Below, in pieces: positions 49,701 through 62,540 of a stretch of DNA of 64,000 nucleotides (position 1 is its first letter; each line of letters begins with the position of its first letter). The position numbers and the translations under genes were made by a program. The stretch is from Azadirachta indica (Eukaryota > Streptophyta > Magnoliopsida > Sapindales > Meliaceae), in the NCBI GenBank assembly GCA_022749755.1, contig CM040447.1, positions 4,548,545 through 4,612,544 on the forward strand, read 5' to 3'. Under the pieces are notes generated by a model. That model saw only the letters and a program-made list of their open reading frames with translations. It was not told the origin of the DNA and searched no databases.

Positions 49701-52700
49701 TGTATATCTTTTCTTCAACAGTTCCACATGTCATCAATCTGTACACAATGACATCCTTCTTTTGCCCAATTCGATAAGCACGATCAACACTTTGATTATC
49801 AGTACTGCATCGATAAAAGTTCATTAACTGAGTTCAAAAAATTGAAAGTTACCTGTTAGGAGAATCATAATAAATTTGAGTAAAGTATGATAACTGAGTT
49901 CAATAATTTTCTATTTATTAAAAGCTAATAAATTTGTAGCCTTTCATGAATAATTGTAGCCTGCCTTTATATTGAGATTTAGAACAATAATGTGTTAATA
50001 AATTCCCAAAATATTTGTTTTGATAATAATAATAATAATAATAATAAGGTGGCACCTTGGATTCCAAGCAGGATCCACCACAATCACACGATCCGCTTTA
50101 GTAAGTGTGAGGCCTAGACCCCCAACTTGTGATGTTAAGAGAAATACAGGAGCCACATCACCTTCTTGGAAATCCTAAAGATAAAAGAAAAATGGTGTGA
50201 TAAACCTTTCATACAAAATCAAACAATACATTTTATAGATTTTGTTGTAAACTTACATCAACTATCTTCACCCGGTCGCTAGCTTTTGTAGTACCATCAA
50301 TGCGTAGAAACTTGTATTTGGAAGCAATAGATTCCTATGAATAAACCAAAGGCAACAACAAATTACCTTTTTCATACAATAAACTACAAATATTATATGC
50401 AACTAATGGGATGTCTCAATTTACGAACTGGCTTACTTTTTAGCAAACTTTGCAAACGAAATTCATTTGAATTTTTTTGCAAACTTTCACCCCAGTTTTT
50501 GCATTATTTCCAACTTTCAAGTTTGCAACAATTTATTTATTTTCACATAAAAGAGCAAGTACCAAATAAAGATTTTGAGAGAAAAGGAGAACAGAGATTG
50601 TAGCTGAATCCATTATTTGTATTTCACTACAATCAAACAATGTATCAATGGCAAAATTGGGGCAAAACTTTACATTAACTATCCTCACTGTCCTAGCTTT
50701 TGGCAATATTAGCATACGTTTTAGCATTGTAATAAGTTTTCACAACCTTTGCATGTAGCAAATGTTACCATGAACATCTATGTCAACTAATAGATTGACA
50801 GACCAATCATTCACAGGTGCATACCTAGGTTTGAATGAATAATAGTAACTATTTGGCTCAAAAGAATGCAACCAGGTGCATACAGCCTGGGAAAGCAATT
50901 ACTCAGAACTCACCTACCTTTGAAGCTTGTAATAGAGAGCTTGTCTTCAATAATTAACAATAAATAATGAGCTTTGAATTCAAATTTCATCAAATATCAT
51001 GGCACATTCCAGGAATGCAGGAATTTATGTCACTTTCACATTGCAAAACATACCAAAGCTTATATTCCAATATTATCAAATTATAACTACCCTCAGGAAA
51101 CACTTGGAAAGTCAATAGGCCAAATATCATAATGCTTCAAAGACGTCACAAGCTTGGAAACCATAGTTTAGAACAAACCTGAATGAGATTAAGCATTTTG
51201 CGAGTTTGTGAGAAGATAAGCACATTATGGCCCTCTGGAATCAATTTATCCTGTGAAGGAACATCAAACCAATTACAGTTTAGCAAACACAACAATTTTA
51301 GATTATTAATCTGTAAATTTGTGGCACTCTAACCAATAGTGACAAGATGAAAGATATTTTGCACGAGATGTTGTCATGCTGCTCTTGAAAGTCATCTTCC
51401 TCAGCAACGTCCACAATATGCATTGCCAATTTTTCTGCCAGGCCAGCATCTTCTGGATTAAGCATTGAATCCATTCCATCTAAGACATCTTCAGCTGCTC
51501 TCTTTGTCAAGAGAAGTGGGTGATCACATATTTTCTTTAGAATCTGCTTAAAAGCAAATGACAGTTTATTATCTCATTGAAAATTAAAGATAAACCAAAA
51601 CATCAAAATGCATAAAAAAGCGCGTAGCAAGTGTTTGCAGCATTCCATCACAAAGCCTTGGCAAATTTTAAAAAAAGGAAACACAAAAGACTTGGCATAA
51701 GTACAAGAAGAGCCAAAACTAAACAACAAAAGGGTACCGTAAGTGCAGCCAACGGTGAGCCATCAAAAGCAGAAAGAACCAGTTCACTATTCAAAAAGGC
51801 TTCATAAAGTTGTCGCTACATAGAAGAAAACAACTGAGGTTAACAAGATAATTGAGATGAAATTTCATGGAAAAAATTAAAATGTAGACAGGGAAGCATA
51901 ATGTACCTGACAACTAGTCAATTTTAGCCACACAATGATCTCATTCTTTTTAGAAAGTTTGGCACTTATGGTGGCATCATCTTCACGAAACACCTCATTC
52001 TTTAAGCGACGCAAAAAGTAAGGTTGAATGCGTTCCCGTAGTTCCTGAAAAAATAAGCAAAAGGAGAAATGTTAAACTTTGGAAGAGGCCATGAAGAGAA
52101 TCTGCGACACATATGCTTGGTCAAGAAAAAGAAACTATACTCAAGGTACTTGCAAAGCTACAAACAAGACATAACAATTACAGCGGAAAAGCAAAATGAC
52201 TTTTAGTGCCATAATGTATTGTCAAAAAGTAGTAAAAATTCCGAGTTATAATGGTTCTAATAAGATAATACATATTAAACCATCACCTTTGCAACTGCTG
52301 AACCAATACGCTTTTCCCTATCAGAAGCATGTTTGTCATTTCCACGAAGTATTGGAAGTTCATATTTTTCCTTAAACCTGACAGTTTCAAAATTTCAAAA
52401 CCTTGTGCAACAAGAAGCAGTAACTTAAACAAAATAGAGCTTCAAGAATGTAATTACCATTTGTTGTCACCCAGTAGCTCAGGGCAACAGAAGTTGAACA
52501 AAGCCCACAATTCCTATTTAAAAGCAATGGGAAGAAAGGGCAAAAAAATAACATTTATATCTATGTTTGCCAGAGATGCAACAGAATAGTTGTGAAGTAT
52601 ATACAGAGTGCAAAGAGCAACAAGTACAAAGGTTAAGGATAATACTTTAAGGTTGTTTTGAATTGGCGTGCCACTTATTATTATACGATGAGCACTTGGT

Positions 52701-55700
52701 ATCTCAAGCAAACTTTTCGCCCTTTGTGTGCTAGGATTTTTTATGAGATGCCCCTACAATCGTAAATATGTCAATCAAGGGAAAGATAAAGTCATCATAA
52801 AATACAAATAAAATCTGCAAGTGTCAAAATAAACCAATTCCGATGCAAGAACAACAAGGAAAGAAGAGAGTTTACAAGCCAGTATCCCAATGTTTTCTCT
52901 AAGCAGAAAATGCATACTAAAACAAGAGTGTCATTTTCTATTTTTGCATAAAAAGAATAGCAAAGAAAAAGAAATCTAGGAGGACTCCATACTGAGAAAA
53001 AAACACATAAATGACCTAAAAATATACCACATCAGTACCTAGCATTAGTACTTTTAGTAGTCCATATTGTATTTCCTAATTCAAATATAAAAAGTGAACA
53101 GGAAAGAATCCTTTTTGTTTTGCATAAGAGGATACACTAATGAAGTCAGCAAAGTTTTCCACTAATGGAGTCAGCAAAGTTCATTTTTTCTACCCATCAG
53201 AAAACAAACTTCAAAATTTCTAGTTGCATCCATATCAAACCGAAATTTATTAGAAGTTCAGAAAGTAGGCAATAAACCTCCAAAGTGAAACTTGTGGACA
53301 AAAACTAAAGAAAGTTAAAAAAAAAAAAAGAATATTACAAGAAATGAAAGAGATATTGGACATCTAGTCAAAATAATTCAACCACCCGCAACCACACAGA
53401 TTAAAAAGCAAACTCCATCAGCTTCTCTGGAGAAACAAAACATTGAGGCATCTAATTTATTATGTTTATAGAACTTCACTGGAACCAAGACAGCTAAATC
53501 ATACTTTCATTGGAACCTTTTAGTGCATTTCGAGACATTGAAAAGAGATCATCCTGATCAAGAGTTGATTGAATCAACTGAATTTTGGTGATTGTCACAT
53601 TTACAATTAAGAATATGAATGTTTGTATTATATGGACAAAAGTACACATGCATGTAGACTGAAAGAGAGAAGAAGACAAAGCAATAAATCAAAAAACATA
53701 AAGCTAACTGCATAAAAGTTGATGAATTTCTAAACCACAAGTAACAATATCTACCTCATCGAGAATCATATAATCCCATACGGCATCATCATCACTGCTG
53801 TCATCACTTAAGTAATAGTTTCCCCTCAGAGACTTTGAGTTGTTCCGTACAATATCGTAGGTTGTCAGAAGAACACCTTTGTCCTACAAGGAGACAAAAG
53901 ATTCAGATAAAGATGGAACCCATGAGGACATGCCCACAAGTAAACAACCATCGCTCAGTAACAATTCTCCAGGAACCAATTTTATAAAACTGCACATCAG
54001 AAACATCATAAAGACAAGGAAACAAGAGTGAATCCAAGCTTCTAGAAAGTTCTACAAACTTATTCAGCATCCAAAGTGACCAATGTTGAATCAATTTTGA
54101 ACTTTGAGACCATGCATAAATCAATACAAACCTCTTGTAACAAAACACTAAATCAATTCAACTTCCTTCTAGTCCCAAGCGCAACCAGAAGTTTCAAATC
54201 TACGAATGTTGCATCTTATTTTGCTGTGGATATTTATTCTAACTAACGTATGGACATTACATGCATTTTGCATCTTATTTTATAGCTATTTAACTGGTGA
54301 TTAGTGAATGTTGTTGACAGATAGAATAAGCAATGAGAAAAATTAAAACCTGAAGCACATATTGGAGCTCATATTGCCGAGTTTTAGCACAAGTCCCAAA
54401 ATATCTGTGATGGAAAGACCCGAGATATAGTACATTATTATCAATAGATAATCTTTTCTAATGATATAAGAAAAATATCACAGAATCCAAAAATGAAAGC
54501 CAAACAGCCTCACTCTCTAGTCTTTGCAGAAAGCCCCACCACAGATAATTCTTTGATCCAATGAGAGAGCAGTGTTTTAGGGGCAACAACCAGTACTCTC
54601 TTCATCAATCTTGAGTGAAATAATCCAGCTAGAAAGCCACATATCTGCAAACAGAGGCATATCAAACTCATTATATCACACAATTAGAGTTGACAACATC
54701 TGAAAAGACATCATACACATTTTCTTACCTGCATTGTTTTACCCAAACCCATGTCATCCCCTAAGATTCCACCCTTACCCTGACAATGCAAAGACCAGAG
54801 CCACCTTAAACCCTCACGCTGATGTGGAAATAACATTTTTCCAATGTTACCTGGCAGCAAATATGTAGATCTTGGTCCACTCAAAGTGATGGAACCCTCA
54901 TCATCCAAAACTGAATCATCTGTGTAATCATCCAGCACATCAATCACTCCAGATTGGGAGGGCTCTGTGAACTTACCACCACATCTCTCTGGTCTGTTAA
55001 CCACCTCTTTTCTAATCACAACGACACAATCATCATCGTCATCCTGCTCGATTCCGCCATTAGGCACAAAAGATCGACCCACAGACCTTAATCTCTCATG
55101 CACCCTTTTGGGTTCATTTTTCTTCTGTCTTTGACTATGTTTCTTAGTTTCATGCACTCTACTAAGATTCTCATCACCCTCAGCCTCACCCCATGAATCG
55201 CCATATTCTTCATCAAGATTAGACTCAAATGATTCTCTTGCAGACACCATGTTATAATTCTCAAATATCTGATCATTCTTCTTTAACGCTATACCAACAT
55301 CACTGGTTTCATGTCCTTCATACACAACACTGTCAACCCTGGACTCCTCATTCTCATCAACCACATTCCCAACAACACCTCCAACATTATCCGTAGTTGT
55401 GCCAGATGAGGAGTCAGAAAGATCAGACATAAAAGAAAATGAGGACTCTGCACTCACATATTCTGGCAAATTAATTTTGCTCCCTTGACCAATATCTTCA
55501 TTTTTAACCAACCCGGAAAAACCATCTGGCGGATCAATAGTTTTAGGAGGTCTCTTTTTGTCAATCGACAAAATCTCAAGCCTAGAGCTCAAATCATTTA
55601 GAATATCCCTAATTTCATTCCCACCCTTATAATTATCTCTCTGACTCACAGTTTTAGCTAGTGGGGGTGAATCAAAATCGGTAATATCTGAAAATTTAGG

Positions 55701-56720
55701 TTCATCATCAAGAACAGCATTGTTCTCAGTGCTGTCAACATCTCGAGATGAGACTTTACAAAGACGGCGTCTACCTTGAATTTTAACCTTTCTTGGCTTC
55801 TGTTCATCTGAAATATATTCATTCAAGAACAAACCCATATAAGACAATAAATACTTCATATTTCCATAGATAGCTAATACCAATTGTCTCATACAGACAA
55901 ATGCATTAAATGTACATGTGACACATCATTACTTATAGTATTGAATGTCAATTTATAGGAAATGAACTGTCAAGACATGTAATACAAAAGTTATATGTCT
56001 ACAAGTCTCATTTTACACAGTACAGGTCATTCAATCCAATTTCGTGGCTGAACCAATAACATTGCAAAATCCAGCAAATAAAAACATGGGAAAAAGAATG
56101 TTCATTGCAAAACCCCAAATTGGTTTCCTTACCATTTATTGAATTGTTCTCAATATGATCATTGTCTCGAGATAAGACATTGAAAACATCTTCTGCTATC
56201 ACCTTCGTTGGCTTGCTATCATCTGAAGATCCATACCAAAAAGGAAAAATAACCATTACAGAAAAAAATTTTAAGAATTAAGAAAACCGCAGACATAAAC
56301 TTCCGTGCAATTTGCTCAACTAAGTGTAAACGTAAAAATCTACATAACGAAAATTTCGATATGAGGAACATGAAAGACCAAAAAGAACTACCTCGAACAG
56401 AATCGCAACGAGTTATACCAGAAAACTTAGGTATGTTATCGCAAAAGTCGTTGCTGTCTTTGGAGGGAACCGTGAGTTTAGTCATCGATGGCTTCTCCTC
56501 ATATTCTGAACAGCGAAAAAAACAAAATACATAAGTTTAACCAACAAAAGCTAAATTAATTTTAAACCCAAAAAATGTTAAAAAAAAAAAAGACATAGGG
56601 TTTACCAGGAAAGGAGAGATTGGTTGTGGGTTTGGAAGGAGAGGCTAGGTCTTGAAGAAGACGATAATGGCTGTCGTTTAAGCTCAGTGGTTTTCTGCTG
56701 CTCTTGTTCTTGTCCGCCAT
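46738..56720 (-). CDS. CHR24: SNF2-family ATPase, ERCC6L/PICH-like (CHR24 type), complete
   Basis: Predicted nuclear DNA-dependent ATPase/translocase. Exons in gene order: 56606-56720, 56392-56505, 56133-56222, 54729-55807, 54514-54644, 54350-54404, 53755-53883, 52646-52753, 52458-52513, 52287-52377, 51907-52044, 51738-51815, 51334-51543, 51179-51250, 50257-50334, 50056-50174, 49693-49804, 49209-49277, 49024-49118, 48281-48409, 47795-47860, 47563-47695, 46738-46899. They give 1142 codons plus TAA. The N-terminal ~430 residues are acidic and low-complexity. Helicase motifs: [10 protein letters not shown] (about 455), II LDEGH (about 570), [11 protein letters not shown] (about 600), IV/V FSQTRK and [30 protein letters not shown] (893-903). 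A C-terminal region with [17 protein letters not shown] is typical of the PICH group. All motif residues look intact. Length fits CHR24 (about 1.1 kb codons, from memory). Human ERCC6L acts on anaphase DNA bridges; that role here is inference. Confidence 0.94.
56133..56505 (-). repeat. Repeated N-terminal exons 2 and 3 of the SNF2 gene
   Basis: Exon 3 (DDSKPTKV...[11 protein letters not shown]) resembles the start of exon 4 (DEQKPRKV...[11 protein letters not shown]), both in protein and in DNA just after the splice acceptor. Exon 2 ends with [11 protein letters not shown], matching [11 protein letters not shown] further into exon 4. Exons 2 and 3 are 114 and 90 bases, both flanked by phase-1 introns, so they can be gained or lost without a frameshift. 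Confidence 0.75.
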
Positions 56721-56845
56721 TTCTGTAAATCAACGGGAAACTCAATCGTGGATTTAATAAAGGTGAACACCGAATTTGAATAAAAATGGGGTTTTACTTA
56801 TTTATTTATTTTATTTAAATAATTAAATTTGGGGCTTCCCTTCTT

Positions 56846-56853
56846 TTTCCCGC
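56846..56853. promoter_or_regulatory. E2F-like site upstream of the SNF2 gene
   Basis: TTTCCCGC matches the E2F consensus TTTSSCGC. It lies about 126 bases upstream of the ATG at 56720 in an AT-rich region. An S-phase/G2 expression pattern would fit a PICH-like mitotic protein, but this is inferred from an 8-base match. Confidence 0.5.
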
Positions 56854-56870
56854 TTTGTGATCGGTTTTTG

Positions 56871-59599
56871 AATTTTTGATTGCATTGGTTTAATGGCTGA
56901 ATCTGTTGCATACACCATCATTTTGTGGTATTATTTTCATCAAAATTCCATCGTTATAACATTTTTAATTAAATAAATAATTTAACTTGATATCAAATTA
57001 TTTCATTTTAATTTTTTTAAATCTTACCACATTTAACTTAAAATTACATTAGTTTATTTCATTATCAACTTGAAAAAGTTGGAACTTAACCATTAAGAAA
57101 TCTAAATAAAACACAAATTCGTTTAAAATTATTATTAATTTCTATTATATTGACAAAATATTTAAAATGAAAACATGTTTCGTTACCAAGCCAAATTCAA
57201 TATATATAAATGTGGCAAAAAAATAAAAAAAATTGAAAACTCTAATTTTATTTAATTATTTAAAGGAATAATTTGATCTAAATAAATAATTATAGCTAAA
57301 TAAATTGTGTCCTAACACAAATAATTTATTTATTTTTTAGTAATTTCTAAACGAATCATATTTGTGTCACCCGTGTAATAAATAAATTGTATTTATATTT
57401 GAATTTTTTGACACGATTAATAAATGAATCAAATTCATGTTGACTAAAAATTATGCTATACCTATTAATAACATGATACAAATATAATTCATTTATATAA
57501 ATTACCACTCTTATCTAGTATTATCTTTTTATAAATAACTATAAATTGTGGCCAAAATTAATTATTTACACAAAATTGAGTAGTGTGGATTTATATGTAT
57601 TTAATGTAGGGGAAATGGCCGTAAGGCCTTAGTGAAATGAATTGGGTGTGTGAGTTGAGTCCGGCATGTAGCCAATAGGACTTTCCACATATTCTTGGAA
57701 TTTTTTAGGAATTTTAGGTAGAACCCTCTTCACATGAAGGTGGATTTCTAAGTGTAAAGTGTGTTATAATAATGACTATTCAACTTCTCAGTAGACATAT
57801 GGCTTTACAATATATCAATAGGACTATAATATTAAAAGAAAAGTGTATAATATTAAGAAAAAGTGAAAAAAAAAAAGACTATTAATATCAAGAGGATTAT
57901 AATATTAAAAAAAATGAAAAAAATGTCCATTAGGGAGGGTAAATACCTACTTCCCCCCTATTCCAAAAATGCTGTAAAGACCTTTACTGTTTGCTCCATC
58001 GTTGTTATAAAAGCTACTTATATATATATATATATATAAAGTTTTTAAATGAGTCAGTAATATCAGTAAGTACAACGCCTATCAGTTTAATATTTAAAAA
58101 TGATCTATTATTGAGTTTTTTTTTTCATTTTTTGAGAAATAAATAATAGAGACCCTTGTCAATCTCGTATGGTTTGAATTGGCACTAGAAAATCCAGCTT
58201 TTGATACCCTACTTCTAACCTGTTAAGTAAGAGATTGTTCAATTATGTATGGCTTACATTGTAAGCCATAAAAATAAAAATCACCACACTTAAACGAATA
58301 AGAACAAGTGTCCGAATAATGAAAACACAGCTACCACTATAAGTCATATTCTTCTACGATTTTACGTCAATTGATTGTCAAATAAAAATATTATTACACA
58401 CAATGAGTTCTAGAGGCGGGGAAAACATGGGTTCAGGGTATATAGAGAATAGGTTTGTTTGGAGTTGAAAATGGGTTTGGTTGGTCAGGTGAGTGGTTTT
58501 GCTTGAAGTGAAAAATGGGTTTGTATAAAGTGAAAATATGTTTTGTTAAATCAAGAAGTGATTGTAGTTTGTTTTTGTTAAAAATGGTTATGGTATAGTA
58601 TGTGTGAAAAAAATAGATTTTTTTCTTGTATTTTACCACGTATTTAGTTATGCTTGTTTGTAACTCCATTTAGTAAACTTTTTAAAAATGGGTTTTGTTA
58701 GGTATGTTTGATCATTTGTAGAAGAAAGAAAAGTTGTGTTTTTGTAAGTTCGTGTGTGTCAAAATAAGTATTATATTGCATGGCTAGTTGAATACATCAT
58801 GCATGATTAAATATTATGCATTATGTATAGGTATACATTGTACAAGTTTTCATTCACCTTGTTGTATAGATTTATATTGTGCTTGAATATTATGTTATCA
58901 TTTTTTGCAATATAAAAGTATTGCTTTTGTTGGCTTGGTGTGTTGAGTTAATGGGTTAAATATTCACATATTGCTTTCTTTTTTTGGCGTGGACATACTG
59001 AACTATCATAGAAGTTATTCATATCCATGTAATAGTTGTGTTTTGTGAGGAAGCAATTGATATTAGTTCAGGTGACATAGATCAGCCCAGCCTAGTCAGC
59101 GTGATCAATAACATATTATAAAAAATATATAATAGGAACAAGCATGATGGACAAGAATTTCATAGTAAAGGCCATATTGCCTTAATCTACTGAGAAAATA
59201 TCTTTACAAACAAACCAAGAGTGTTTAGATGTAGTTAGTAACATGATGCAAAAAAGGCATAATGACATTAAGCTGGAGATGTATGTGTGGCCATTAACGT
59301 TAAAAGAGCCACTTAGAAGAATCTTGTTCATTGATATTCTAGTAGCCTTCTATGGTAGTAAAGATGATACAGAAGAAGTAGAAGTAAGTTAAACCTCCCC
59401 TAATCATCCTTGCCAACAATCAAGCCATGATCCTCCTTACTAACAAGCAAGCCCTAAACTAACTAGCCTCTAGATGTTTGATGCTCCATTTTCTCAGGTT
59501 ACCTAAACAGGTTCACAACCTCATAATCATATTCCCAATCCTAACCCCTCAACATACTCCACCATTAAGAGAAATGGGCTTAGATTGAAGATTTTAATG
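56871..59599. other. AT-rich intergenic DNA
   Basis: No gene is visible. A (TA)n microsatellite is at 58019-58038. Around 58440-58700 the sequence is rich in repeated GGGTTTG/AAAATGGGTTTG phrases, which explains the low-complexity ORF on the minus strand. From about 59100 on it may be the decayed 5' end of the next MULE. Confidence 0.5.
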
Positions 59600-60670
59600 A
59601 GGAAGTCTTTCTATTGTCAATAGATTATATGAGGCCTACAATTCTAGTTATGTATAAGCATAAAAGTTGAAGTTGATGCTGAATTAAGTGCTAAAGCAAT
59701 TCCTCCAGCAACAGAAGTTGATGATGATGATGAACTAGGTACAAAAGTAAACCGTACAGAACCAATAATTCTAAGATGATGAAGCCTCAGATGAAGAAGA
59801 TGATGCAGCAACGTAGGTACAATTAATTGGACAAATGAAAATGCGAACCCATTTAAGAGTAATGATAAAGCTATGAGTAAAGCTAGTGTTGCTATTTATG
59901 CTGAGACTTCTGATAAAGGTGATGGCTTGTTAGAGTATGATGGCAAAGATTATGAGGATTTCATGGCAAGTGATAAAGAACAAATAGTTGTTGTTATCTT
60001 GATGCAAAAGGACTTAAGAAAGATTGTTTAGAAGGCCTGAGTATAATGGCGTTAAGATTAACGTTGGCCTAGTGTTTGAAACAGTGTATGAGTTTCGACA
60101 TATAATGAAACACTATGCCATTCCAAAGGGTTTTGCCATCTATAGGAAAAAAATTAAAGTGTTATGTTTATTGCTCAATGTATAAGACCTGGCTATCCGT
60201 GGAGAATTTATGCATCATTATTGGTTGACAAAGTCTCATTTTTGATCAAGTGCATCAATGCACCACATACATGTGTTGGCCTGTTCAAGAATCCTTTACT
60301 AATAAGCTCATGGGTTGTTGAAAAATTGTTCACAACCATTAAAAACAATTCCAAGATAAGCATTAATGTCATTGCAGATGAGTTACGTACAAGATTTGGC
60401 ACTAGAACTATGCAAAAAGAGTTGCATAAGACAAAGAAAAGGGTGTTAAACATGCTAGCCACTAACTTTGCGAAGTTGTATACAAACTTACACGATGATG
60501 CCAACATAATTCTCATGAGGAATAAATGTTTGAAAGTGAAGATTCAGCATAAGTTTGTTGATGAAGAGGCTTTATTTCGATCAATATTTGTCAATTATGA
60601 TGCTATATAAAAAGGCTTTATACAAAGGTGTAGGAGGTTTATAGGAGTTAATGGATACCATCCGAAAATA
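59600..60670 (+). pseudogene. MULE transposase N-terminal fragment
   Basis: A linker rich in Asp/Glu (about 59670-59980) precedes PEYNGVKINVGLVFETVYEFRHIMKHYAI (about 60038-60120). The zinc-type region PWRIYASLLVDKVSFLIKCINAPHTC (60190-60275) and SSWVVEKLFTTIKNNSKISINVIADELRTRF (60305-60395) follow. A frameshift lies near 60150. Downstream FIQRCRRFIGVNGYHPK (60615-60663) is the beginning of the catalytic domain (usually GVDGCHLKG), and similarity stops there. No DDE residues remain. It is a different family branch from the one at 36430-39420. Confidence 0.8.
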
Positions 60671-61180
60671 AATAGTACAAAAACTAGTTTATGTGAGATT
60701 TAAGTTTTTAAACTCGGGTTACTTTTAGTTTGAACCCTAATTTATTAACATATATTAGATATACCATTAATTTATTGAAAGTCATCAATATACTAAAAAA
60801 AAAAGATAAAATGACTTTTTACCCTTCTTTTAATTAAAAATAAAAAGGGATAATAATTTTCTAATCCCTAAAGTTTGGTCAAATAATAAAGTAGACACAC
60901 TTTGGGTAATTTTAACATTTTAGTCTCTACTATTACATCAATCCATTAAATAATTATTAAACTACAAATTCATCTCGACTGATTATATTTAAATGAATGT
61001 GTTGTACAATTCATCTTTAACATAAAATATAAACATAAAAAAACCTTAATCTACCACCTCCATTTTTTTCGTTCCCATCTCTAAATATCTCACCATTATC
61101 ACCACCTTCATTTTCATCATCTATTTTTTCTACTATTTTGGGATGAAATACTAATATGCAACTTAGGAGGAGAGGTGAAT
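60671..61180. other. AT-rich intergenic, no gene seen
   Basis: It contains CCCTAAAGTTTGG and TTTTAGTCTCTA phrases like the ends of plant MITEs, but I could not pair the ends. Confidence 0.45.
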
Positions 61181-61770
61181 TGAGTTTTCAACAAATTAAT
61201 CGAACAAATACATAAATTCTAACCCCAATCACAACAACCATAATATACAAAAATTAAATGAGTAAGAAAGCAAGTGACAGTACACTAGAATTTATAATGG
61301 TTCGACAAACACTCAGCCTTATATCTACTCCTTCAAGTTCCACTTGAAAATTTTACTAAAAACTAAGTCTTGATCCCACAACGTGTTTTGGCCTTGTTGG
61401 TTGATTAGGTACCCAAGTCGGTCAACCAATGGTTCGAATGACTTTTGGAGGCATGCTGCCTCTAAGTCAATTGAATAACACTGTTCATAATTCAAGCACT
61501 GTTAACACATGTTTGAGACTTTGTATTTTAGTCTATTTTTTAAGGTTTCAAAATCTTGCAATTCGGTCTAGCTTTCATGCTTCAAACTTTTTCAATTTGG
61601 TCCACTTTTCAGGTTTTAAAATTTTGCATTTTAGTCTAATTTTCAAAATTTAAAACATTTGTATTTGAAAAATTCTTGAACTTGCCACAAATATCATAAG
61701 CATTTACATACCTAAGTAGATAAACACGAATATAAAGTGAAATAGCACGCTTGTGTCTTTAGTTTCCATT
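61181..61770 (-). repeat. LTR-like repeat, inverted relative of 40390-41250
   Basis: On the reverse strand it reads AGACTAAAATGCAAAATTTT, GGACCAAATTG- and GAGGCAGCATGCCTCC-AAAGTCATT. These resemble 40690-40790 and 40910-40945 of the repeat at 40390-41900. The phrase AATTTATAATGGTTCG is typical of plant LTR DNA. No coding capacity. Confidence 0.5.
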
Positions 61771-62540
61771 TTGAGCTTGATCCTTGTTATTAGTTCTTGA
61801 ATTACAAGATGTATTTTGTAATTATCAAAATTTGGGTTTGTGTGACACTAATGTCAACATGGAAGAATGATAGTTGGACCCCCATTTTTCAAAATAAATA
61901 TTAAGTAGGCGCCTAAAACAAAAATATTTGTCAATGAGATTCTTTTTGTTAGTTTTTTCTGTCTTTATTAGGTTTTGATCGATTTGACCAATAAAATGAC
62001 ATAAATACATGGTTGACATATGTCAATGAATAAATTTACATAAATATCCTTAATTTATAATTATTTTTAAAAATGAAAAAGTTTTGTTTTCGTTTCTTGG
62101 TTAATTATAACCAAAATTGAATATATTTGCTTTAATTATGAGCATAGTGAAAGTAATTTGTAAGTATTTTACTTGGTAATGATTACATTATGCAATCATA
62201 CCACTCAGAACTCAATTTAACACAATACAACTAAAATCTAAGTTACAATCACTATCACAACAAAAATAAAAGTTATAGATGCAGGAACAATAATAACCCA
62301 TAAAAAACAAGAGAAATGCTGTGGAAGAAGGGCTTTCACCTGAAGATAAGACCTATATATCATTATTTTCATTTAACTAATCATAGGAAGTTTTGATTTG
62401 GGTTACAAGATATAGTGTTACCTTGACCAATTTATTTTCTATTTCTAGGAAATTAATACAAGATGAATAGATATGTAAATGGGAGTTATTTAATCTACGA
62501 CACGACAATTTTCCATCTAATTTTGTGCCTTTTTTTTAAT
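61771..62540. other. Intergenic, no gene seen
   Basis: AT-rich DNA without a recognisable domain, RNA gene or repeat partner. Confidence 0.5.

Noticed and set aside
53903..54148. Minus-strand ORF inside the SNF2 gene
   Set aside because: It lies in an intron between exons 53755-53883 and 54350-54404; the exon path on either side is continuous without it.
58433..58669. Minus-strand ORF
   Set aside because: It arises from repeated GGGTTTG/AAAATGGG phrases on the plus strand and has no domain.
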